DNA of 22,636 nucleotides from Campylobacterota bacterium (GTDB taxonomy: Bacteria; Campylobacterota; Campylobacteria; Campylobacterales; Sulfurovaceae): NCBI GenBank assembly GCA_003646505.1, contig QMKT01000004.1:1-22636 (forward strand). The letters run 5' to 3'. A model generated the notes under the pieces. It did no database searches. It had not been told where the DNA came from and saw only the letters and a program-made list of their open reading frames with translations. The translations under genes were made by a program, and so were the position numbers. Positions 8,783-14,567 of the stretch are shown piece by piece. Position 1 is the stretch's first letter. The number at the start of each line of letters is the position of its first letter.

Positions 8783-9601
8783 TTATTCAATCTTCATGGA
8801 AAGATCGATCCAATTTGCCTGATGGATCACAGCACCTGAGCTAATAGCATCCACACCGGTTTGGGCTATCTCTCCAATAGTATCAAGTGTGACATTACCG
8901 CTGGCTTCAAGTAAAATATGTGGATACTCTGCATCTCTATAGGCTACGACTTCTTTAGTGACCCCTAATGACATGTTGTCACACATCACGATATCTGCTC
9001 CCGCTCTCATCGCTGTTTTAGCCATCTCCAGACTCTCACATTCTATCTCAACTTTGGAAGTAAACGGTATCTTTTGACGTACTTCCTTCATAAAAGCATT
9101 CAGGTCATCTATGGTCTGCAAATGTGTATCTTTCAGCATTAAACAATCATCCAGTCCCATACGGTGGTTAATGCCTCCGCCACAACGTACTGCATACTTT
9201 TCAAATGTACGAAGCAAGGGTCTGGTTTTTCTTGTATCAAGTAACTTCACACCCGTGTCTTTTATGGCAGCTACATACTGTGCCGTAAGGGTAGCAATAG
9301 AAGAAGCATGCAATACCATATCTAAAATAGACCGTTCAAGTGAAAGTATCGTTTTGGAATCACCGGAGATAAAAAGAAGTTTTTCGCCTCTTGTAAAACA
9401 ACTCCCGTCCTCTACTTTCCACTCCAATGACAGATCATACATCTTCGCAAATTTTTCGACATACTCCTGTCCTGCGAATACACCTTCACTTTTTGCAATA
9501 ATATAGGCACGAATAGGTTTACCTGTACTGATACGGGAAAACAAGTCTCCCCGTCCTATATCTTCAGCTACTAAAGCTTTTAAAAAAGTCTCTTTTAACA
9601 T
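8783..9601 (-). CDS. nadC: Nicotinate-nucleotide pyrophosphorylase (quinolinate phosphoribosyltransferase)
   Basis: NadC converts quinolinate and PRPP to nicotinate mononucleotide, the step after NadA. The 272-residue product shows the expected motifs in order: LLDTRKTRPLLRTFEKYAV, RCGGGINHRMGL, the catalytic-site CLMLKDTH, KVEIECESLEMA, DIVMCDNMS, LEASGNVTLDTI and ISSGAVIH. The start ATG (9599-9601) has AAGGGA about 8 nt upstream. Immediately upstream of that ribosome site is the palindromic doublet at 9622-9676, which separates it from nadA. Length is normal and no active-site change is evident. Confidence 0.96.
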   Translation of the reverse strand: MLKETFLKALVAEDIGRGDLFSRISTGKPIRAYIIAKSEGVFAGQEYVEKFAKMYDLSLEWKVEDGSCFTRGEKLLFISGDSKTILSLERSILDMVLHASSIATLTAQYVAAIKDTGVKLLDTRKTRPLLRTFEKYAVRCGGGINHRMGLDDCLMLKDTHLQTIDDLNAFMKEVRQKIPFTSKVEIECESLEMAKTAMRAGADIVMCDNMSLGVTKEVVAYRDAEYPHILLEASGNVTLDTIGEIAQTGVDAISSGAVIHQANWIDLSMKIE

Positions 9602-9621
9602 CTATTTATTCCCTTTTTATC

Positions 9622-9676
9622 TGTAGGGGTGAACCCCTGTGTTCACCCTGGTCAGACACAGGGGTCTGACCCTACA
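9622..9676. repeat. REPIN-like palindromic doublet, copy 1 (nadA-nadC gap)
   Basis: Two inverted 26-nt units separated by one base. Left unit: GTAG (9623-9626), stem GGGTGAA (9627-9633), loop CCCCTGTG (9634-9641), stem TTCACCC (9642-9648). Right unit, read on the minus strand: GTAG, GGTCAGA, the same loop CCCCTGTG, TCTGACC (9675 back to 9650). Each unit folds as a perfect 7-bp hairpin, the two loops are complementary to each other, and the outer ends pair as TGTAGGG with CCCTACA. It starts 4 nt after the nadA stop codon and ends just before the nadC ribosome site, so in RNA it sits between two cistrons. The GTAG head followed by a hairpin, in inverted pairs, is the known layout of REP/REPIN elements mobilised by RAYT transposases. 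No RAYT gene is in the window. Confidence 0.88.
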
Positions 9677-9679
9677 TGT

Positions 9680-10684
9680 CTACTTTATTTCCAGCATACG
9701 CTGAAGCGCCAAGTTTGCATATTTCGCAGTATGCGGATCAACAACAATTTCATTGATAGGCTGACCCTTCTCTATGGATCTTAATGTGTTATAGAGATCT
9801 TCCAAAGTCGTTTCATTCATCGTAGGACATTCCGGTTTGGTGGATGAAAGTACATAGGTATTCCCCTGCCTCATTCTGTTAACCAGGTTATATTCTGTGC
9901 CTATAGCCACTTTTTGTTCAGGATCAAGATCGTTCACATACTTAATGAGCTGTGACGTAGATCCAGAGAAATCTGCTGCAAGTACCACGGTAGGGTCACA
10001 CTCTGGATGTACCGCGATTTTAATGTCTGGAAATTTATTACGGTAAAATTCTATGTCATCCACAGTGAAGAGTTGGTGTACAGAACAAAACCCGTTAAAA
10101 CAGATAATATCTGCTTCTTTGGGGTCACACTCTTTCCCATCAACTTCTACACCGATCACACAAGATCTCAGTCCCATCTGTATGGCAAAGTTCTGTCCTA
10201 AACAACGGTCAGGCACAAAAAGGATCTTTTTACCACTCTCTAAACCTTTTTCAATGATCTTAAAAGCATTAGAAGAAGTACATACCAATCCTCCCATTTC
10301 ACCGACTTTTGCCTTAACTGATGCATCTGAGTTAATATAAGTGATGGGTAAAATATCATCTTTGGCTATACCTCTGTCCACCATATACTGTACGGAGTCA
10401 TCAAAGTACGAACCATCCATCATACGTGCCATAGCACAACAGGCTATCTTTGGCATAAGTACACGCTTTTCGGGTGCGATCACTTTCACACTCTGTCCCA
10501 TAAACCCAACACCGCAAAAAACGACCCAAGGATTTGTATCGGCCTGACATCTACGTGCCAACTCAAGACTGTCACCAATGATATCAGCCATTTCAAATAC
10601 TTCATCACGCTGATAATAATGTGCAACTACTGTTACGTCAAGCTCTTGTTTAAGCCTGTTTATCTCAGCTTTATAATCAATCAT
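9680..10684 (-). CDS. nadA: Quinolinate synthase A
   Basis: NadA is an iron-sulfur enzyme that condenses iminoaspartate with dihydroxyacetone phosphate to quinolinate in de novo NAD synthesis. The 334-residue product begins MIDYKAEINRLKQEL and has VVAHYYQRDEVFEMADIIGDSLELAR. The probable [4Fe-4S] ligands are Cys83 (PKIACCAMA), Cys200 (NGFCSVH) and Cys286 (TKPECPTMNET). Also conserved are VHPECDP (residues 225-231), ADFSGSTSQLI and GTEYNLVNRM. The start is supported by AAAGG 5 nt before the ATG. It is the first gene of the nadA-nadC-DHH-M23 run and diverges from plsY. L-aspartate oxidase or dehydrogenase must be encoded elsewhere. Confidence 0.97.
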   Translation of the reverse strand: MIDYKAEINRLKQELDVTVVAHYYQRDEVFEMADIIGDSLELARRCQADTNPWVVFCGVGFMGQSVKVIAPEKRVLMPKIACCAMARMMDGSYFDDSVQYMVDRGIAKDDILPITYINSDASVKAKVGEMGGLVCTSSNAFKIIEKGLESGKKILFVPDRCLGQNFAIQMGLRSCVIGVEVDGKECDPKEADIICFNGFCSVHQLFTVDDIEFYRNKFPDIKIAVHPECDPTVVLAADFSGSTSQLIKYVNDLDPEQKVAIGTEYNLVNRMRQGNTYVLSSTKPECPTMNETTLEDLYNTLRSIEKGQPINEIVVDPHTAKYANLALQRMLEIK

Positions 10685-10745
10685 TCATACCTTTCTTCTT
10701 GAAGCTTGGCAAAGCCATACTACAATCGAACTATTATTTGTGGCT

Positions 10746-10751
10746 ATTTTA
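10746..10751 (-). promoter_or_regulatory. Probable -10 box of the nadA operon
   Basis: On the minus strand the divergent gap reads TTGCTAAAATAGCC, with TAAAAT as the -10. Transcription would begin near 10739, giving a leader of about 55 nt before nadA. It lies back to back with the plsY promoter. Confidence 0.45.
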
Positions 10752-10763
10752 GCAAAATTCGGT

Positions 10764-10769
10764 TAAAAT
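10764..10769 (+). promoter_or_regulatory. Probable -10 box of plsY-folB
   Basis: The plus strand reads CGGTTAAAATTGC, with TAAAAT as the -10. It is only 12 bases from the opposing nadA -10, so the two promoters share upstream DNA and could interfere with each other. Confidence 0.45.
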
Positions 10770-10813
10770 TGCACCTAACAAGACTTTGTCTAATCTAAAA
10801 CGATGGAAACCCT

Positions 10814-11434
10814 ATGGATTTATTTAACCAAAACATCATACTTTATCTCGCAGCGTACCTTATAGCAGGTATCCCATTTGGCTACTTACTGGCTAAAAAA
10901 TTTGCCGGTGTTGATATCAAAGAAGAAGGTTCTGGCAATATTGGTGCAACCAATGTGCTTCGTGTAGTAAAAGAAAAAGACCCGAAACTCGCAAAAAAAC
11001 TAGGCGCCATTACGCTCTTTCTTGATGCTATTAAAGGTGTCGTTGTCATACTTGTAGCACAAGTACTGGGTGCCCCGGAAGGTGTACTGTGGACCATCGC
11101 AGTCCTTGCTGTAGCAGGACACTGTTTTTCTGCATTTTTATTTTTTGAAGGTGGGAAAGGTGTTGCCACAGGTTTTGGTGTATTGCTTGTCATGATGCCC
11201 ATCCCTGCACTCATCGCCATAGTTGTTTGGTTAGGTGCGGCAAAAGGTTTAAAGATCTCTTCTATCTCTTCACTCATAGGACTTGTGGCATTTATCATTG
11301 CTTCTTATGTTCTCTACCCTGAAGTCCCGGGTATTGGTTCACATGCACCTATCTGGATCATCGCTTTTATTATCTTCTATAAACACATCCCCAACATTGT
11401 TAGATTGTTCAACAAGGAAGAGGGTAAAGTTTAA
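10814..11434 (+). CDS. plsY: Acyl-phosphate:glycerol-3-phosphate acyltransferase
   Basis: PlsY is the inner-membrane enzyme that transfers acyl groups from acyl-phosphate to glycerol-3-phosphate at the start of phospholipid synthesis. The 206-residue product is strongly hydrophobic, with about five membrane segments. It carries the family's cytoplasmic motifs: GSGNIGATNVLR (residues 36-47), GHCFSAFLFFEGGKGVATGFG in the middle, and KHIPNIVRLFNKEE at the C-terminus. The PlsX partner is not in the window. folB begins 3 nt after its stop, so the two are co-transcribed. Confidence 0.96.
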   Translation: MDLFNQNIILYLAAYLIAGIPFGYLLAKKFAGVDIKEEGSGNIGATNVLRVVKEKDPKLAKKLGAITLFLDAIKGVVVILVAQVLGAPEGVLWTIAVLAVAGHCFSAFLFFEGGKGVATGFGVLLVMMPIPALIAIVVWLGAAKGLKISSISSLIGLVAFIIASYVLYPEVPGIGSHAPIWIIAFIIFYKHIPNIVRLFNKEEGKV

Positions 11435-11437
11435 GCC

Positions 11438-11764
11438 ATGACCATACACATAGAAGCGCTGACTTTTGATGTTATCATTGGATTACTGGATTTTGAACGT
11501 GACAGACCACAATCTATCATCGTAGACCTTAGCGCTTCTTATGACTATAGTGATGATGCCTTTATAGATTATGCAGATGTGGTAGTTCTGATACAAAATG
11601 AACTTAGAGATAAGCGTTATACACTTTTAGAAAACGCTCTTCTTGGCGTTAAGGATGTGCTTTATACAGCCTACCCTCAACTCAAAACCCTTTCCCTTAA
11701 AATCTCAAAACCGGACATCCTTCCTGAATGTAATGTTGCACTTAGCCATCGCTGGAAATTCTAA
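11438..11764 (+). CDS. folB: Dihydroneopterin aldolase FolB
   Basis: The 108-residue product matches the small FolB/tunnelling-fold family that cleaves dihydroneopterin in folate synthesis. It begins MTIHIEALTFDVIIGLLDFERDRPQ, equivalent to the GVxxxERxxPQ pattern of FolB. It has the D-YADVVVLIQ segment, the active-site glutamate region LLENALLGV, and the terminal KISKPDILPECNVALSHRW. The FolB chain is slightly short but complete. It follows plsY by 3 nt. As I recall, plsY-folB upstream of an HsrA/CosR regulator also occurs in Campylobacter. Confidence 0.85.
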   Translation: MTIHIEALTFDVIIGLLDFERDRPQSIIVDLSASYDYSDDAFIDYADVVVLIQNELRDKRYTLLENALLGVKDVLYTAYPQLKTLSLKISKPDILPECNVALSHRWKF

Positions 11765-11822
11765 AGCACACCTCCCCTGACCCTAAACTTAAAAAAAACT
11801 TTCATAAACCCTTATTTTATGC

Positions 11823-11828
11823 TATAAT
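11823..11828 (+). promoter_or_regulatory. Promoter (-10) of the hsrA-like regulator gene
   Basis: TTATGCTATAATTAAG contains a perfect TATAAT with a TG-containing extension upstream and T-rich DNA further up. Transcription would start near 11835, inside the palindrome at 11828-11842, giving a leader of about 30 nt with AAAGGG before the ATG. Confidence 0.6.
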
Positions 11829-11842
11829 TAAGAAATTCTTAA
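11828..11842. promoter_or_regulatory. Palindrome over the predicted start site; candidate operator
   Basis: TTAAGAA-A-TTCTTAA is a perfect inverted repeat with 7-bp arms and a single central base, placed across the predicted transcription start of the regulator gene. HsrA-type proteins are known to bind their own promoters and TTTAAG-like half sites. Here the TTAAG halves are inverted rather than direct. Binding by this regulator or another repressor is an inference. Confidence 0.4.
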
Positions 11843-11864
11843 CTTTAAATTAAAAGGGTCACTT

Positions 11865-12539
11865 ATGAGAATATTAATTATTGAAGATGATGTAGAACTG
11901 GGTAAAGCACTTTCAAATACGCTGACTGAAGAAAATTATCAGGCTGATATAGCTGAAAATCTCGGTGATGCAAAATATTATCTTGATATAAGAAACTATG
12001 ACCTGGTACTGCTTTCATGGCCACCGGACAACAAAAGTCATATTGATCTTATCTCGACCATTAAAACAGATGCTTATAAAACATCTGTGATTGTCTTTTC
12101 TGAGCGTCCAGATAAAGAGAGCGAGATAGAAGCACTCAAATCAGGTGCGGATGATTTTATTAGAAAGCCTCTTGATTATGATATCTTACTGGTACGCATT
12201 GAAGCAAAACTGCGTTTTGGTATTTCTAATATTATTGAGATAGAAGACCTTATCATCAATCCTGAAGAAGAAAAGATCATTTATCAGGATGAAGAGATAG
12301 AGCTCAAAGGTAAACCATTTGAGGTACTGACACACCTTGCTATGCACAAGGACCAAATTGTTTCCAAAGAACAACTCCTTGATGCCATTTGGGAAGAGCC
12401 GGAACTTGTCACACCTAATGTGATTGAAGTTGCGATTAACCAAATACGTCAAAAGATGGACAAACCATTAGATATCACTACCATCGAAACTGTCAGAAGA
12501 CGTGGATATAGATTTTGTTTTCCTAAAAAGATCTCTTAA
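11865..12539 (+). CDS. hsrA: HsrA/CosR-type orphan response regulator lacking the phospho-Asp
   Basis: The 224-residue OmpR-type regulator has an atypical receiver domain (1-115) and a winged-helix DNA-binding domain (about 120-220). The acidic pocket Glu7-Asp8-Asp9 and Lys101 are kept. The phospho-acceptor position in YDLVLLSW is Ser51 instead of Asp, so ordinary phosphorylation is not expected. The C-terminal half is strikingly close to H. pylori HP1043 (HsrA) as I remember it: KGKPFEVLTHLAMHKDQIV, LLDAIWEEPELVTPNVIEV, AINQIRQKMDKP and TIETVRRRGYRF. HsrA in Helicobacter and CosR in Campylobacter are essential regulators of growth and oxidative-stress genes and act without a cognate kinase. 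No histidine kinase gene is adjacent here. It has its own promoter and terminator. Confidence 0.93.
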   Translation: MRILIIEDDVELGKALSNTLTEENYQADIAENLGDAKYYLDIRNYDLVLLSWPPDNKSHIDLISTIKTDAYKTSVIVFSERPDKESEIEALKSGADDFIRKPLDYDILLVRIEAKLRFGISNIIEIEDLIINPEEEKIIYQDEEIELKGKPFEVLTHLAMHKDQIVSKEQLLDAIWEEPELVTPNVIEVAINQIRQKMDKPLDITTIETVRRRGYRFCFPKKIS

Positions 12540-12550
12540 CTACTCCTCTT

Positions 12551-12577
12551 AAAAAGGGGGTATTTAAGCCCCTCTTT
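12551..12577 (+). terminator. Hairpin terminator after the hsrA-like gene
   Basis: AAAAAGGGG (12551-12559), a 9-nt loop, then CCCCTCTTT (12569-12577) make a 9-bp stem with one mismatch, 11 nt after the stop. The U-tract is short and interrupted (TCTTTCTC), so termination may be partial. Confidence 0.6.
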
Positions 12578-12650
12578 CTCATAAAATGACCATATAAAAA
12601 ATTTATACCTATATTTAAATAAATCATAAGCATTCTTGGGTTATAACTCC

Positions 12651-12656
12651 TATAAA
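12651..12656 (+). promoter_or_regulatory. Candidate -10 of the ferredoxin-ppx transcript
   Basis: TATAAA within CTCCTATAAATAATAAAGG is the best-placed -10 before the ferredoxin gene. It would put the transcript start near 12663, at the base of the hairpin at 12664-12687. A nearby GTTATAAC (12640-12647) is an alternative -10 or small palindromic site. Confidence 0.4.
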
Positions 12657-12663
12657 TAATAAA

Positions 12664-12687
12664 GGTTCTTCTAATATTCAAAGAACC
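12664..12687 (+). promoter_or_regulatory. 5' leader hairpin upstream of the ferredoxin gene
   Basis: GGTTCTT (12664-12670) and AAGAACC (12681-12687) form a perfect 7-bp stem around a 10-nt loop. The AGAGGA ribosome site follows 8 nt later. If transcription starts near 12663 the mRNA would begin with this hairpin, which could protect the 5' end. It has no U-tract, so it is not a typical terminator. Confidence 0.5.
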
Positions 12688-12704
12688 CTAATACAGAGGA
12701 AAAT

Positions 12705-12956
12705 ATGGCATTAGTAATAACAGACGAGTGTATAGCATGTGATGCATGTAGAGAAGAGTGCCCCAATGAGGCCATTGAAGAAAACGACCCTGTCTATTTA
12801 ATCGATGCAGACAGATGCACAGAGTGTGTAGGTCATTTTGATGAACCTCAATGTATTGCTGTATGTCCTGTTGACTGTATTATTCCAGACCCTGACAATG
12901 TTGAGAATGTTGAAGAATTAAAATTCAAATATGATAAACTGCAAGAAGAAGAGTAG
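12705..12956 (+). CDS. 2[4Fe-4S] ferredoxin (YfhL/FdxB type)
   Basis: The 83-residue cytoplasmic electron carrier has two cluster motifs. The first is CIACDACREECP (Cys9, 12, 15, 19). The second is CTECVGHFDEPQCIAVCP, which has the extended CX2CX8CX3CP spacing of Alvin/YfhL-type ferredoxins with two low-potential clusters. The tail is acidic (KLQEEE). A good AGAGGA site lies 4 nt before the ATG. It sits between the HsrA-like regulator and ppx, matching as I recall the cosR-fdxB-phosphatase order of Campylobacter jejuni. The redox partner is unknown; in this phylum low-potential ferredoxins serve oxoacid oxidoreductases and related enzymes. Confidence 0.95.
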   Translation: MALVITDECIACDACREECPNEAIEENDPVYLIDADRCTECVGHFDEPQCIAVCPVDCIIPDPDNVENVEELKFKYDKLQEEE

Positions 12957-12963
12957 TTAAACT

Positions 12964-14487
12964 ATGGCAAAACGAACTGCTATCATTGATATCGGTTCAA
13001 ATTCAGCCAGACTTGTTATTTTTGAAAAAACAAGTCGTTACGGCTTCCATCTTATCTGCGAACAAAAATCAAAAGTGCGTATCGGAGAAAGTGCGTATGA
13101 AAAAGAAGGTTATCTCCAGCCTATTGCTATCAAACGTGCTTTTCTCACCCTAAAATCCTTCGTTCATACCATAGAAAAGTATCAAGTCAATAAAACACTC
13201 TGTATCGCAACATCAGCACTTAGAGATGCACCAAACGGCAAAGAGTTTGTTCAGTGGGTCAAAAAAGAACTTGGACTATCTATTCGTATCATAGATGGTA
13301 AAAAAGAAGCAAAATATGGTGCCATTGCTGCTAACAATCTACTGCCTCTGCATAATGGTATTACTATTGATATAGGGGGTGGTTCTTCAGATATGGCTCT
13401 CATTCAAAATAATCATATCGTAGACACTTATTCACTCAACCTGGGTACAGTTAGACTTAAAGAACTCTTTTTTGATAAAGAACTGTCTCTCAAAGAGAGT
13501 AATAAACAAGCAAAAGCCTATATAAAAGAGGAGCTGGAAAAGCTTCCTGAACATTTCAGGCACGCCTTAGCCATAGGAATAGGAGGCACTGCCAGAACAC
13601 TGAGTAAGGGGATCATGAAGCGCTCTAAGCACCCTTTAGACAAACTGCATGCTTTTTCCTATAATATTAAAGAACATACAGACTATCTTCAAGATATTCC
13701 ACTTTCAAGTGCCAAAAATCTCAAACAATTTGAACTCAAGAAAAATCGTTATGACACCATACGGGGAGGTACACTCATTTTTACTATGATACTCTCCCAT
13801 ATTGGTGCAAAAAATGTGATCTCAAGTTCGGTCGGGGTGAGAGAAGGTGTATTTTTAGAACAACTCCTAAGAGATGAGAATTTAAAATTTCCAACCACTA
13901 TAAATCCCAGTATCCTATCCATATTAGATAGATTCAACCCTCTGCTAGATATTGAAAAAAAAGAGAAAAGTAAGCTTAGGCTTGCTTCTAAACTGTATGA
14001 ACAAATGCAAAGTGATATACGAGACCAGCAACAGTATAAAGATGAACTACGTTGGGCATTGAAGCTCTCAAATATAGGAAAAACATTGACCATATACAGA
14101 TCACATCAGCATGCATTCTATATTGCCATGCAGGAGCTGAATTATGGTTTTACGCATGAGCAGAGTCTTCTCATTGCCTTACTTTTACGTATGCATGGAA
14201 AAGAGTTGTTGCATAAACCGCTTTTTCAAAGCTTTAAACCCCTTTTACCGGAGAAACAAACACTCTTATGGCTCAGTTTCATCTATACACTGACGGTATT
14301 TATACACGAGGCTTCCAACTCTGCTACCATTGAATTTACCTATAGCAACAAAACCCTTATTATACTATCTGATAAACCGCTATATCTGGCAAAAGAGAAG
14401 ATAAGATCTTTGGAAAAACCTATACCGTTTGCTATTATTATTAAAGATGAAAATGAAGTGCCCAGAAATAAGGATTTGAAAGTATAG
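12964..14487 (+). CDS. Ppx/GppA-family exopolyphosphatase / pppGpp phosphohydrolase
   Basis: The 507-residue product has the ASKHA fold of Ppx/GppA. Phosphate loop 1 is AIIDIGSNSARLVIF (Asp9), the substrate region is CIATSALRDAPNG followed by IDGKKEAKYGA, and loop 2 is ITIDIGGGSSDMALI. The helical region GIGGTARTLSKGIMKRSKHPLDKLH comes next. A C-terminal HD-like domain carries WALKLSNIGKTLTIYRSHQHAFYIAMQEL. The family hydrolyses polyphosphate or converts pppGpp to ppGpp; sequence alone does not separate the two. It begins 7 nt after the ferredoxin stop, with only a weak purine-rich ribosome site, so it probably depends on the upstream gene. Its stop codon abuts the inverted repeat that separates it from bamA. 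Confidence 0.92.
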   Translation: MAKRTAIIDIGSNSARLVIFEKTSRYGFHLICEQKSKVRIGESAYEKEGYLQPIAIKRAFLTLKSFVHTIEKYQVNKTLCIATSALRDAPNGKEFVQWVKKELGLSIRIIDGKKEAKYGAIAANNLLPLHNGITIDIGGGSSDMALIQNNHIVDTYSLNLGTVRLKELFFDKELSLKESNKQAKAYIKEELEKLPEHFRHALAIGIGGTARTLSKGIMKRSKHPLDKLHAFSYNIKEHTDYLQDIPLSSAKNLKQFELKKNRYDTIRGGTLIFTMILSHIGAKNVISSSVGVREGVFLEQLLRDENLKFPTTINPSILSILDRFNPLLDIEKKEKSKLRLASKLYEQMQSDIRDQQQYKDELRWALKLSNIGKTLTIYRSHQHAFYIAMQELNYGFTHEQSLLIALLLRMHGKELLHKPLFQSFKPLLPEKQTLLWLSFIYTLTVFIHEASNSATIEFTYSNKTLIILSDKPLYLAKEKIRSLEKPIPFAIIIKDENEVPRNKDLKV

Positions 14488-14558
14488 GAACCTCAAACTT
14501 GTTTAAGGAAGAAGATTTTAATTTCTATGATTTGTTGCCTCGAACAAGTTCGAGGTTC
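14488..14558. repeat. Inverted-repeat doublet between convergent ppx and bamA
   Basis: Two 21-nt units face each other across a 29-nt AT-rich spacer. Unit 1 (14488-14508) is GAA, then stem CCTCAAAC, TT, GTTTAAGG. Unit 2 (14538-14558, read on the minus strand) is GAA, then CCTCGAAC, TT, GTTCGAGG. They agree at 18 of 21 positions. Each unit is itself a near-perfect 8-bp hairpin; unit 1 has one mismatch, and one A-T pair in it is replaced by G-C in unit 2. The first unit begins directly after the ppx stop. It may serve as a two-way transcription barrier, but no U-tract follows either hairpin. A REP-like repeat family is the better guess. Confidence 0.7.
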
Positions 14559-14567
14559 AAAGGTAGA

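Noticed and set aside
9622..9676. Reading the first doublet as a riboswitch for NAD precursors
   Set aside because: It lies between nadA and nadC rather than in the operon leader, is a symmetric palindrome, and the same design recurs in an unrelated gene.
10882..11298. Minus-strand open frame of 138 codons inside plsY
   Set aside because: It is fully antisense to a well-supported plsY with conserved motifs, and has no start signal of its own.
11865..12539. Calling the regulator a complete two-component pair with a kinase
   Set aside because: Neither neighbour is a histidine kinase, and the receiver lacks the acceptor Asp.
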